A DNA stretch of 64,000 nt. Origin: an uncultured Winogradskyella sp. (GTDB taxonomy: Bacteria; Bacteroidota; Bacteroidia; Flavobacteriales; Flavobacteriaceae). Shown piece after piece: positions 47,989 to 56,343 of this stretch. The notes beneath the pieces were generated by a model that was not told the DNA's origin, ran no database searches, and was given only the letters and a program-made list of their open reading frames with translations. The position numbers were made by a program, and so were the translations under genes. Within the stretch, counting starts at the first letter, position 1, and each line of letters opens with the position of its first letter. The DNA is taken from assembly GCF_947498005.1 (NCBI RefSeq), contig NZ_CANMIW010000006.1:1-64000 (forward strand). The letters are read 5' to 3'.

Positions 47989-48588
47989 TTACTTCTTAAA
48001 CGTTTCCCGAAGCGTTTTATATACCTCATCTTGAACTTTCATGTTTTCAGGAATTCCTCGAAGTGGTTCTACTGCTTTTAATGATTCATGGCAATCTGCT
48101 GGTAATTGCTGATATAATTGTGTGCCTTTTGTTTTCCATGCTATCATTTCATCGGTAACTCCACGGATGATTTTAGCTGGATTACCAACAACCAAACTTC
48201 TGTATGGAATTTTAGTTTCAGCTTTGACGAATGACATGGCTCCAATGACACATTCATCTCCAACTTCGACGTCATCCATTATTACCGTGTTCATACCAAT
48301 AAGGCAATTACGTCCTAAATTTGCGCCATGGATTATGGCTCCATGTCCAACATGCGCACTTTCTTTTAAAGTGATTGATTTGCCTGGAAACATATGCACT
48401 GTACAGTTTTCTTGCACGTTAACTCCATCTTCTAAAATAATTTGTCCCCAATCTCCACGAATAGCTCCTCCTGGACCTATATAACAGTTTTTACCGATAA
48501 TTACGTTTCCTGTTACAGCAGCTAAAGGATGCACGAAACTTGATTCGTGAACGACTGGTGTGTATCCTTTAAAAGAATAAATTGCCAT
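47989..48588 (-). CDS. paaY: PaaY-like hexapeptide thioesterase/gamma-carbonic anhydrase fold
   Basis: A 199-residue left-handed beta-helix protein with hexapeptide repeats (VIIGKNCYIGPGGAIRG, IILEDGVNVQENCTVHM) and the three-His metal-site pattern of the gamma-class family (HMFPGKS, HVGHGAIIHG). PaaY acts as a thioesterase that recycles CoA from dead-end products in phenylacetate degradation. Its place at the end of the paa operon supports this over a general carbonic anhydrase. Confidence 0.85.
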   Translation of the reverse strand: MAIYSFKGYTPVVHESSFVHPLAAVTGNVIIGKNCYIGPGGAIRGDWGQIILEDGVNVQENCTVHMFPGKSITLKESAHVGHGAIIHGANLGRNCLIGMNTVIMDDVEVGDECVIGAMSFVKAETKIPYRSLVVGNPAKIIRGVTDEMIAWKTKGTQLYQQLPADCHESLKAVEPLRGIPENMKVQDEVYKTLRETFKK

Positions 48589-48636
48589 ATTTTTCTAATT
48601 ACAACTACAAGGTTTTTGAAACCTTGCAAGATTTGG

Positions 48637-49389
48637 TTATTTATAAGTCTTCAATTTTTCTTTTGTAAAATCGCTCAACACCAATCTTCCACTAGTCGCT
48701 GCGCGTTCTGCCAATAAAGCATCCCAATGATCTGTACCTTGCCAAAAGACTTTTTTCATTTCAAGCATAGCATCAGTATTATAAGTACATAAATGTTCTG
48801 CTGTATTTTTCACAGCTTCATCTAGTTCTTCTGTTTTATCGAAAACATGTGTAAAAAGTCCTTTTTCTTTCGCAAATTCTGGTGCATAGAATGTATTCGC
48901 ATCTATTGCAATTTGCGACATGGCGCTTAATCCCATTTTACGTTCAATGGCTGGTCCAACTACAAATGGCCCAATACCAATATTAAGCTCACTTAACTTA
49001 ATAGCTGCAAATTTAGTCGCCATACAATAATCGGTTGCAGCTGCTAAACCGACACCTCCTCCAACGGTTTTTCCTTGTACGCGACCAATGATGAATTTTG
49101 GACATTTACGCATCGCATTAATTACGTTTGCAAATCCAGAAAAGAATACTTTTCCTGTGGCTTCGTCATTAATATTGATAAGTTCATTAAAACTTGCTCC
49201 TGCGCAAAAGGTTCTATCTCCTCCACTTTTAAGAACGACAACTTTAATTGCGTCGTTAGTTCCTGCATCAGTAATGGTTTGCGCTAGTTTTGCTAATACA
49301 TTTCCTGGTAACGAGTTGTGTGCAGGATGGAAAAACTCTATGTATCCTACTTCGTTTATTATTTCTAACTTAACATAAGGTTCACTCAT
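48637..49389 (-). CDS. paaF: Enoyl-CoA hydratase/isomerase family (paaF position)
   Basis: A 250-residue crotonase-fold enzyme. The start at 49389 (MSEPYVKL) is chosen; a longer frame (to 49410) runs into a repeat. Oxyanion segment TFCAGASFNEL is present. In the next motif GGGVGLA stands where hydratases usually have GGG-ELA, and the second Glu is kept in LSELNIGI. The pattern is like the methylglutaconyl-CoA hydratase branch of the family. Operon position next to paaZ suggests the PaaF role (2,3-dehydroadipyl-CoA hydratase); the symbol is therefore provisional. Confidence 0.7.
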   Translation of the reverse strand: MSEPYVKLEIINEVGYIEFFHPAHNSLPGNVLAKLAQTITDAGTNDAIKVVVLKSGGDRTFCAGASFNELININDEATGKVFFSGFANVINAMRKCPKFIIGRVQGKTVGGGVGLAAATDYCMATKFAAIKLSELNIGIGPFVVGPAIERKMGLSAMSQIAIDANTFYAPEFAKEKGLFTHVFDKTEELDEAVKNTAEHLCTYNTDAMLEMKKVFWQGTDHWDALLAERAATSGRLVLSDFTKEKLKTYK

Positions 49390-49405
49390 ATTTTTGTTTT
49401 TTACC

Positions 49406-49481
49406 GTCATTCCTGCGAAGGCAGGAATCTATTTTTTAAATTATTCTTCTATTGTGGATTCCTGCATTCGCAGGAATGACA
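49406..49481. repeat. Family 1 palindromic repeat (full, two arms)
   Basis: Inverted arms at 49406-49429 and 49457-49480, in the gap between the crotonase gene and paaZ. Confidence 0.93.
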
Positions 49482-49483
49482 AA

Positions 49484-52021
49484 TTATATTAATTCAAATT
49501 GTTCAAAATGATGGTTAAGGTGTTTTCTTTCTAATAAATACGCTTCATATTTATTCAATTCTCCGAAAACCAAATTTTTCAATTTAGCCTCTGGATTTTC
49601 TTTATAAAATTCTAGATACTTCTTGCGTTGCTCTTTAAATTTTTCAATTGCTGTTTCTAAATCGGTATGCTTTAAAGGCTCGAATGTATCTTTCTCTAAC
49701 CGCGGAAATTGAGAATTCTTCGGAAATTTATCGTAGTTATATAAACTGTGATGTACTTTTTCTAAGACTTTTTCCGGTGTTGCAATCTCAAAATCTTGAA
49801 TCTCTCCGGAAGCAATTTTATAGGTATATTCTAGATGCTCAATCATATGCTGAGGCGTCATGATTCCCCATTTTGGTTTTGCATTTTCTTGTAATGTAGA
49901 AAGACATGCATCAATTTTTTCTTCTGTCATTTCCACAAAAGTTTCTTGCTTTTTCTCTACCATCGTTAAAATGGTTGCAACAGCAACTAACGGACTATCT
50001 TTTTCTGTTTTCTGACTTTCTGGTCGGTTTTCAAAATTAGCATCAAAAACCTCCACATGCCATTTTACAATGCCGCTAGGATGTTCTGCAGAAGCAACAT
50101 CACGATCTACTTTTTCTTTACACGTTAAACGCACATAAATAGTATCGTTATGATATAATGGTCTTAAAAATCGGATACTATCTAAGCCATAATTGGCTGC
50201 TACAGGCCCTTTATTTGGATACACAAATAATCCTGCTGCTGCAGAAATAATGAAATAACCATGTGCTGTTCTTTTTTCAAAAATACTTCCGTCTAAAGAT
50301 GTAATATCGGTATGTGCATAGAAGTGGTCCCAAGTTAAATTGGCAAAATTCTGAATATCAGTATCTGTTAAGGTACGCTTGTGGGTTTTTAAGGACATTC
50401 CTGGTTGAATATCTTCCCAATGGTATTGAAACGGATGCTGTTCAGCTTCCTTATATTTTGCATTTTGTTGGTAAACTCTTGTAATTTCGGTAATGGTTGT
50501 TGGCGAACCTTGAATGGCTGTACGTTGTAAATAATGCTTAATACCACGCATGCCTCCCATTTCCTCACCTCCACCAGCACGTCCTGGACCACCATGGACT
50601 AAATATGGTAATGGCGAACCATGTCCTGTACTTTGCTTCGCACTTTCTCTATTTAGAACTAAAATCCTACCATGATGCGATGCTGCATTTATAACATAGT
50701 CTTTCGCAATTTTATCATCGTTGGTTGCGATGGAAGACACTAGTGACCCTTTTCCCATTTGCGCCAAAGTAATGGCTTCGTCTAAATTTTTATAAGGCAT
50801 TATGGTACTTACTGGTCCAAATGCTTCACGTTCGTGAATGACTGTATTTTGAAATGGGTTATCTGCTCGTAATAGTATCGGACTAATAAATGCGCCTTTT
50901 TTGGCATCTGCTCCAATGGTATTTATGTCGTCTAAATTACCATACACAATTTGTGCTTCTTTTGACAAATCATTTACCGAATCTCGAACTGCTTGTACTT
51001 GTTGATGACTGACTAAAGAACCCATTCTAACCTCTTTTAATCTTGGGTCTCCAATAGTTACTTTATCCAATTGTTTTGCTAATGCAGCTTGTACATCGTC
51101 AACTAATTTTTCTGGAACAATAATTCGTCTAATGGCTGTACATTTTTGACCAGCTTTAACGGTCATTTCCTTTCTAACTTCTTTGATGAACAAGTCGAAT
51201 TCTGCCGTTCCTGGAACCGCATCTTCTCCTAAAATAGACGCATTTAAAGAATCGGCTTCCATAGTAAAAGGTACCGATTCTTGAATTAATCTTGGATGCG
51301 CTTTTAATAATCGTCCGGTTTGTGCAGAACCTGTAAACGTGACTACATCTTGAGATTCTACAGTATCTAGAATATTTTTAACCGTTCCGTTAATGATTTG
51401 CAAAGCACCTTCTGGTAAAATTCCGGAATCAATAATAGTTCTTGCAACGGCTTCTGCTAAATACGAAGAGGAAGGTGCAGGTAACACCACAGCAGGAACT
51501 CCTGCCATCCAATTGACCGCACATTTTTCTAACATTCCCCAAACTGGGAAGTTAAAAGCGTTAATATGTACAGCAACGCCTTTTTTAGGCACCATAATAT
51601 GATGCGCCATAAAGCGTCCGCCACGAGATAAATCGATAGCATCTCCTTCTACGTGATAGGGTTGATTTGGAAATAATTTACGTAACGATGCATTAGCAAA
51701 CAGGTTACCAAAACCACCTTCAATATCTATCCAACTATCTACTTTAGTTGCTCCTGTTCTATAGCTTAAATCGTAAAAAGCATCTTTTCTTTTAGTTAGA
51801 TATAATGCTAATTTTTTAAGCATATTTCCACGCTCTTGGAAGGTCATTTTTCTTAGAACTTCTCCTCCTTTGGTTCTTCCGTAGTTTAGAATTTCTGGAA
51901 CATCTAATCCTTCGATTGCAACGCTAGTGAATGCTTCACCAGTTACTGCATCTAAGATTGGCACTCCTTCTTCTTTTCCTGTGGTCCAAGAACCTTGAAC
52001 GTAGTGTTGTATTTTATTCAT
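49484..52021 (-). CDS. paaZ: PaaZ bifunctional oxepin-CoA hydrolase/aldehyde dehydrogenase with extra C-terminal DUF1569 domain
   Basis: Opens the oxepin ring and oxidises the resulting aldehyde in phenylacetate catabolism. The 845-residue protein has an aldehyde dehydrogenase domain (about 1-510; Glu255 in MEADSLNAS, Cys294 in GQKCTA) and a MaoC-type hydratase (about 535-690; [18 protein letters not shown]). Beyond these lies an unusual 130-residue C-terminal domain (about 714-845) with [14 protein letters not shown] and [12 protein letters not shown], resembling the DinB-like DUF1569 family. Classical PaaZ ends before this. The start at 52021 avoids an in-frame start inside a repeat. Confidence 0.92.
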   Translation of the reverse strand: MNKIQHYVQGSWTTGKEEGVPILDAVTGEAFTSVAIEGLDVPEILNYGRTKGGEVLRKMTFQERGNMLKKLALYLTKRKDAFYDLSYRTGATKVDSWIDIEGGFGNLFANASLRKLFPNQPYHVEGDAIDLSRGGRFMAHHIMVPKKGVAVHINAFNFPVWGMLEKCAVNWMAGVPAVVLPAPSSSYLAEAVARTIIDSGILPEGALQIINGTVKNILDTVESQDVVTFTGSAQTGRLLKAHPRLIQESVPFTMEADSLNASILGEDAVPGTAEFDLFIKEVRKEMTVKAGQKCTAIRRIIVPEKLVDDVQAALAKQLDKVTIGDPRLKEVRMGSLVSHQQVQAVRDSVNDLSKEAQIVYGNLDDINTIGADAKKGAFISPILLRADNPFQNTVIHEREAFGPVSTIMPYKNLDEAITLAQMGKGSLVSSIATNDDKIAKDYVINAASHHGRILVLNRESAKQSTGHGSPLPYLVHGGPGRAGGGEEMGGMRGIKHYLQRTAIQGSPTTITEITRVYQQNAKYKEAEQHPFQYHWEDIQPGMSLKTHKRTLTDTDIQNFANLTWDHFYAHTDITSLDGSIFEKRTAHGYFIISAAAGLFVYPNKGPVAANYGLDSIRFLRPLYHNDTIYVRLTCKEKVDRDVASAEHPSGIVKWHVEVFDANFENRPESQKTEKDSPLVAVATILTMVEKKQETFVEMTEEKIDACLSTLQENAKPKWGIMTPQHMIEHLEYTYKIASGEIQDFEIATPEKVLEKVHHSLYNYDKFPKNSQFPRLEKDTFEPLKHTDLETAIEKFKEQRKKYLEFYKENPEAKLKNLVFGELNKYEAYLLERKHLNHHFEQFELI

Positions 52022-52023
52022 CT

Positions 52024-52048
52024 TAATGCCCACGAAAGTGGGTATCTA
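52024..52048. repeat. Variant small palindrome (CCCAC-GTGGG)
   Basis: A 5-bp stem hairpin with the same ATCTATT tail as the family 1 left arms; it overlaps the false longer start of paaZ. It may be the divergent partner of 52213-52236. Confidence 0.55.
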
Positions 52049-52074
52049 TTAAATTAGACTTCTATTCTTTTATT

Positions 52075-52160
52075 GCGTTACCTATAGGTCGGGCTTTCGG
52101 GAGTCGCTTTTTTTGTGAAAAACAAAAAAGAGCTTCAACAAATGCCTCTATCCCTAACGC
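52075..52160 (-). repeat. Family 3 repeat, reversed copy
   Basis: An 86-base element, GCGTTACC at one end and CTAACGC at the other, is an inverted relative of 52273-52364. The gap 52034-52369 contains only these repeats and no gene. Confidence 0.8.
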
Positions 52161-52212
52161 ACTTACTTGCTATGTTCTTTCTTAGCCAAAATTTATTTCC
52201 TTTTTACTAAGA

Positions 52213-52236
52213 GATTCTTGCATTCGCAGGAATGAC
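52213..52236. repeat. Family 1 repeat, single arm
   Basis: One arm, ending GCAGGAATGAC, with a diverged left half, between the two family 3 copies. Confidence 0.85.
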
Positions 52237-52272
52237 AAAACTTTAATAAATCACTAACCTCAGCGGATTGCT

Positions 52273-52364
52273 GCGTTAGCGATTGAACGGTTTGTTTGAG
52301 CTCCTTTTTGTTTTTCTCAAAAAGAGCGAGTAGTGAAAGCGCGACCCTTGTGGTAACGCCCAAA
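52273..52364 (+). repeat. Family 3 repeat
   Basis: Same family and orientation as 44771-44857, sharing an identical 30-base end (52335-52364), and inverted relative to 52075-52160. Confidence 0.9.
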
Positions 52365-52369
52365 CTATA

Positions 52370-53584
52370 TTACACATTTACATTTTCAATTATTGCTGCA
52401 TAACCTTGACCAACGCCAATACACATGGTAATTAAAGCATATTTTATATTTTTCTCCTGCAGTTCTAAAGCTGCCGAATAGGCAACTCTTGCACCTGTTA
52501 CACCAAGCGGATGACCAATAGCAATAGCTCCTCCGTTTGGATTAATTCTTGGGTCGTTATCTGCTAATCCCCAAGCGCGAATGCACGCCAAAGCTTGTGC
52601 TGCAAAGGCTTCGTTTAACTCGATGACATCCATATCATCCATAGTTAAACCAGCTTTTTCTAATGCTTTATTAGAGGCTTGCACAGGACCAATCCCCATA
52701 ATTCTTGGCTCGACACCAACCACTGCAGAACTTACTATTCTTGCCAATGGATTAAGATTGTATTTTTTTACTGCATCTTCGGATGCGATAATGGTTGCTG
52801 CTGCTCCATCGTTTAATCCAGAAGAATTTCCTGCGGTTACGCTTCCACCTTCTTTTTTAAAGGCTGCTCTTAGTTTTCCTAAAACTTCTAAAGAAGAGCT
52901 TGGTTTTATAAACTCATCTTTTAAAAATTGGATAGGGTCTTTTTTACGTTGTGGAATTTCGACTGTTACAATTTCTTTTGCTAGTCTTCCGTTTTCTTGT
53001 GCTTTGCTTGCCTTTTGCTGACTCCAAAGTGCGAATTTATCTTGGTCTTCACGAGAGATATTATATTTCTCTACTAGGTTTTCGGCAGTCATTCCCATAC
53101 CGTCTGTTCCATATAATTTCTGCATTTTCGGATTTATAAATCGCCATCCGAAAGTAGAATCGTATAGTTTAGAATCGCCTCCAAATGCGGATGAAGGTTT
53201 TGCCATAACGTAGGGTCCGCGTGTCATGTTTTCCACACCACCAGAAATAAATACGTCGCCATCGCCTGCTTTTATTGCTCTATTTGCGTGAATAATTGCT
53301 GATAAACCTGAACTACACAATCGGTTTACGGTTTCTCCAGGAACGGTAAATGGTAATCCTGCTAAAAGTGAAGACATACGAGCTACATTACGGTTGTCTT
53401 CTCCTGCTTGATTTGCACAACCCATAATAACATCGTCGTATGCTTCTTTTGGGATGTTTAGATTACGTTTTACAACTTCTGAGATTACTAATGCCCCTAA
53501 ATCGTCTGTACGAACCGCAGACAAGGTTCCTTTGTAGTTTCCTATTGGTGTTCTAATTCCGTCTATTATGTATGCGTTTTTCAT
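52370..53584 (-). CDS. paaJ: 3-oxoadipyl-CoA/3-oxo-5,6-dehydrosuberyl-CoA thiolase
   Basis: Final thiolytic step of phenylacetate catabolism, giving acetyl-CoA and succinyl-CoA. The 404-residue thiolase has the nucleophile Cys90 in NRLCSSGLSAI, the VIELNEAFAAQA motif, His in NGGAIAIGHPLGVTGAR, and the second Cys in TMCIGVGQG. IDGIRTPIGNYKGTLS at the N-terminus is typical of the PcaF/PaaJ branch. Confidence 0.94.
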   Translation of the reverse strand: MKNAYIIDGIRTPIGNYKGTLSAVRTDDLGALVISEVVKRNLNIPKEAYDDVIMGCANQAGEDNRNVARMSSLLAGLPFTVPGETVNRLCSSGLSAIIHANRAIKAGDGDVFISGGVENMTRGPYVMAKPSSAFGGDSKLYDSTFGWRFINPKMQKLYGTDGMGMTAENLVEKYNISREDQDKFALWSQQKASKAQENGRLAKEIVTVEIPQRKKDPIQFLKDEFIKPSSSLEVLGKLRAAFKKEGGSVTAGNSSGLNDGAAATIIASEDAVKKYNLNPLARIVSSAVVGVEPRIMGIGPVQASNKALEKAGLTMDDMDVIELNEAFAAQALACIRAWGLADNDPRINPNGGAIAIGHPLGVTGARVAYSAALELQEKNIKYALITMCIGVGQGYAAIIENVNV

Positions 53585-53599
53585 AATTATTATTTTATG

Positions 53600-53624
53600 G
53601 ATTCCGCATCAAGTGCGGAATGAC
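53600..53624. repeat. Variant single-arm palindrome
   Basis: A family 1-like arm (GATTCCGCA ... TGCGGAATGAC) between paaJ and paaI. Confidence 0.75.
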
Positions 53625-53638
53625 AAACCGTTTCTATT

Positions 53639-54046
53639 TTATTCTTCCCAAGATTTACTTGTCCTATAAACTACACCTTTAAAAAGCGCTACTAATTCAT
53701 CTCCTCTTTTTACTTCAATAATATTGAAGCCTAATTTATTTTTTACGTTTTCTATAACAGATTCTGCGGTTAAATAATCACCTTCTTCTAAAGCCTCAAT
53801 ATGGTTAATACTTGTTTCTATTGATACTGCATATTTACCATGTGTATTTGCTGCAAACCCAAAAGCTGTATCTGCTAAAGAATAGCTAATACCACCATGT
53901 GCTTTACCCATACTGTTTAGCATCTCTTTTCTTACTGTCATTGCTACTTTACAGCGACCTATTTCGCATTCTAGAATTTCTATTCCTAGCCAAGTGCTGT
54001 AGGCATCTTGAGATAGCATTTTATGAGGAATTTGTTCTGGTTTCAT
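53639..54046 (-). CDS. paaI: Hotdog-fold thioesterase PaaI
   Basis: A 135-residue thioesterase that protects the pathway by hydrolysing phenylacetyl-CoA derivatives. The hotdog signature HGGISYSLADTAFGFAAN is clear. The start at 54046 (MKPEQIPHKML) is preferred because the seven extra residues of the longer frame come from a family 2 repeat. Third enzyme after paaH in the operon. Confidence 0.9.
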   Translation of the reverse strand: MKPEQIPHKMLSQDAYSTWLGIEILECEIGRCKVAMTVRKEMLNSMGKAHGGISYSLADTAFGFAANTHGKYAVSIETSINHIEALEEGDYLTAESVIENVKNKLGFNIIEVKRGDELVALFKGVVYRTSKSWEE

Positions 54047-54054
54047 ATTTAATT

Positions 54055-54100
54055 GTTCTCGATACAAAATTGCAAAAAAGCAATTTCACTCGAACTGACG
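54055..54100 (-). repeat. Family 2 repeat, single arm
   Basis: A 46-base match, inverted, to 44639-44685; lies between paaI and paaH and overlaps the false upstream start of paaI. Confidence 0.85.
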
Positions 54101-54105
54101 TTATA

Positions 54106-55275
54106 TTAAAAAAACGATTTATTTTCTTTATTCATTTTACGTAATAGAGGACTACAACGATATCTATCTTCGTGGTACTCGCTATATAATTCGTCTAATT
54201 TAGAAACGCACCAATCGATTCCTTTTTCGTCTGACCAAGCCAGTAATCCTTTTGGATAATTAACTCCTTTGGTCATGGCATTATCTATGTCTTCTGCGGA
54301 TGCGATGTTTAAAAATAGTGCATCTGCAGCTTCGTTTATTAGCATAACTAATACTCTGTCGAAAATGGTTTCTGCGAGCTCTTTTTTATGCGATTTCTCA
54401 CTATCGTTCGAAATGACAGGTTTACCGTTTTCATCATAATCGTAAAAACCTTTTCCCGATTTTCTCCCTAAATATCCTGCTTCACTTAATCGTTTCTGTG
54501 TAAAGCTTGGTTTGTATCTTGGGTCGAAATAAAAAGCGGTAAAAACGGTTTCGGTTACGGTGTAATTAACATCGTTTCCTATGAAATCCATAAGTTCGAA
54601 TGGTCCCATTCTGAAACCACCTAAACTTTTTAAACTATAGTCTATGGTTGCAAAATCTGCAATACCTTCTTCATAAATTCTTAGTGCTTCGCCATAAAAA
54701 GGTCTTGCGACTCTGTTTACAATAAACCCTGGTGTGTCTTTGGCAACAGCCACTACTTTTTTCCAGTCTTTAATGGTTTGTATTGATTTCTCAAGAACTT
54801 CTTTTGAGGTTTGAATGGCTGGAATAACTTCCACCAATTTCATTAAAGGTGCAGGATTGAAAAAATGAATTCCGACGCAACGCTCTGGTTTTTGTAATGA
54901 AGCTGCGATAGAAGCAATAGATAAACTTGATGTGTTTGATGCTATGATGCAATCTTCAGCCACATAGCTTTCTAGCTCTGAAAACACTTTTTTCTTGATG
55001 TTAAGGTTTTCAATAATTGCTTCGATAGTTAGATTAGAATCTGCTAAATCTTTTAAACTTTTGACATAAGAAATGTTAGATTGTATTCTATTTTTTTCTT
55101 CAAAATCTATTCTTTCTTTTTCGATTAAACGATTTAGTATTTTCTCCAAACTCGCTTTAGCTTTATCTAAAGCTACTTGATTGGTGTCGTATAACTTTAC
55201 TTTACAACCAGAAGTTGCAGCTACTTGCGCAATACCACTTCCCATGGTTCCAGAACCTATTATTCCTATGTTCAT
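54106..55275 (-). CDS. paaH: 3-hydroxyacyl-CoA dehydrogenase PaaH
   Basis: Oxidises 3-hydroxyadipyl-CoA with NAD. The 389-residue protein has the dinucleotide motif GIIGSGTMGSGIA, IASNTSSLSIA and CVGIHFFNPAPLMKLVEV, then a 3HCDH C-terminal domain. The start at 55275 (MNIGIIGSG) is used; the longer frame begins SFLRRQES, a known translation of family 1 repeats. The linker after GRKSGKGFYDYDENGK contains PVISNDSEKSH (286-296), encoded by a repeat identical but for one base to that in the E2 gene. Confidence 0.94.
   Translation of the reverse strand: MNIGIIGSGTMGSGIAQVAATSGCKVKLYDTNQVALDKAKASLEKILNRLIEKERIDFEEKNRIQSNISYVKSLKDLADSNLTIEAIIENLNIKKKVFSELESYVAEDCIIASNTSSLSIASIAASLQKPERCVGIHFFNPAPLMKLVEVIPAIQTSKEVLEKSIQTIKDWKKVVAVAKDTPGFIVNRVARPFYGEALRIYEEGIADFATIDYSLKSLGGFRMGPFELMDFIGNDVNYTVTETVFTAFYFDPRYKPSFTQKRLSEAGYLGRKSGKGFYDYDENGKPVISNDSEKSHKKELAETIFDRVLVMLINEAADALFLNIASAEDIDNAMTKGVNYPKGLLAWSDEKGIDWCVSKLDELYSEYHEDRYRCSPLLRKMNKENKSFF
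54392..54420 (-). repeat. Family 7 repeat inserted in frame in paaH
   Basis: Second copy of the 29-base element at 47021-47049 (one mismatch), encoding PVISNDSEKS in the interdomain linker. Confidence 0.92.
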
Positions 55276-55294
55276 ATTTTTTACTTTTATTGTG

Positions 55295-55318
55295 GATTCC
55301 TGCCTACGCAGGAATGAC
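55295..55318. repeat. Family 1 repeat, single arm
   Basis: One arm (GATTCCTGCC ... GGAATGAC) upstream of paaH, source of the spurious N-terminal extension. Confidence 0.92.
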
Positions 55319-55339
55319 AAAACTGTTTATTTTTTATGA

Positions 55340-55364
55340 GATCCTGAAACGAGTTCAGGATGAC
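55340..55364. repeat. Family 4 repeat (GATCCTGAAACGAGTTCAGG)
   Basis: A single palindromic arm, TCCTGAA/TTCAGGA, just before the end of the dehydratase gene; related to the degenerate pair at 19048-19120. Confidence 0.85.
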
Positions 55365-55368
55365 AAAC

Positions 55369-56304
55369 CTAAAATGGTAGATTTGTTACATCTACATTTC
55401 CACCAGACAAGATAATGCCGACGTTTTTAGTTGCAAATTCTTCTTTATTTTTTAAAACTGCTGCAAAAGGCACCGCACACGATGGTTCTATAATAATCTT
55501 CATGCGCTCCCAAATCAACTTCATCGCGTTTACAATTTCATCTTCTTCAACGCGGATTATCTTATCAACGTGTTTTTGAATAATCGGGAAATTTCGGTCT
55601 CCCAAATGTGTTCTTAAGCCATCTGCCACTGTATGGAAACTATCGTTTGTTTCTATTTTACCTGAAATTAATGAACGATATGCATCATCAGCTTCCATGG
55701 GTTCTCCACCAATTACTTTGCAATTGTTTGAAAAATGATGCGCAGCCAAAGCCGTCCCTGCAATGAGTCCGCCTCCACCAACTGGTGTTAAAATTACATC
55801 TAAATCTGGATATTCCTCGAGTAATTCCATAGCTGCTGTGCTATTACCATAAATGACCTCATCTTGATTAGATGGATGCAAAAATGAAGCTCCTTTTTCT
55901 TCCTTTATTTTATTCGCAGTAGCCTCTCTAGCTTGTGGTGTGGATTCGCATTCTATGATTTCTCCACCATAGGTTTTAACTGCATTTTTTTTGACTTGTG
56001 GCGCGTTTTCAGGCATTACGATATAAGCTTTCACGCCTAATTTTAACGCTGCTAAAGATACCGCTTGTGCAAAGTTTCCTGAAGAATGTGTTACTACGCC
56101 TCGTGCTCTTTCTTCTTCAGTTAATGATAAAATTGCATTTGCTGCGCCTCGCATTTTAAACGCTCCCATTTTTTGAAAGTTTTCACATTTAAACACAATA
56201 GTAGCACCTACCATTTCATTTATTAAGCTTGAACTTAAGACAGGTGTCTTGTGAATAAAGGGTTTTATTCTGTTGTGGGATTGTATGAGAGTTTGTTTAT
56301 TCAT
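55369..56304 (-). CDS. PLP-dependent serine/threonine dehydratase family protein
   Basis: A 311-residue fold-type II PLP enzyme: PLP lysine at residue 50 in MGAFKMRGAAN, VTHSSGNFAQAVSLAA, the tetraglycine loop PVGGGGLIAG, and ILSGGNVDV at the end. It belongs to the threonine dehydratase/serine racemase-like branch. It lies inside the paa operon between paaG and paaH, where no Paa enzyme of this type is known; perhaps it helps amino-acid degradation, or simply hitch-hikes. Confidence 0.88.
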   Translation of the reverse strand: MNKQTLIQSHNRIKPFIHKTPVLSSSLINEMVGATIVFKCENFQKMGAFKMRGAANAILSLTEEERARGVVTHSSGNFAQAVSLAALKLGVKAYIVMPENAPQVKKNAVKTYGGEIIECESTPQAREATANKIKEEKGASFLHPSNQDEVIYGNSTAAMELLEEYPDLDVILTPVGGGGLIAGTALAAHHFSNNCKVIGGEPMEADDAYRSLISGKIETNDSFHTVADGLRTHLGDRNFPIIQKHVDKIIRVEEDEIVNAMKLIWERMKIIIEPSCAVPFAAVLKNKEEFATKNVGIILSGGNVDVTNLPF

Positions 56305-56313
56305 TTTAAAATA

Positions 56314-56337
56314 GATTCCTGCTGACGCAGGAATGAC
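56314..56337. repeat. Family 1 repeat, single arm
   Basis: One arm (GATTCCTGCT ... GGAATGAC) between the dehydratase gene and paaG. Confidence 0.92.
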
Positions 56338-56343
56338 AAAACT

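Noticed and set aside
52581..53021. 146-codon open frame opposite paaJ
   Set aside because: Antisense shadow of a highly conserved thiolase.
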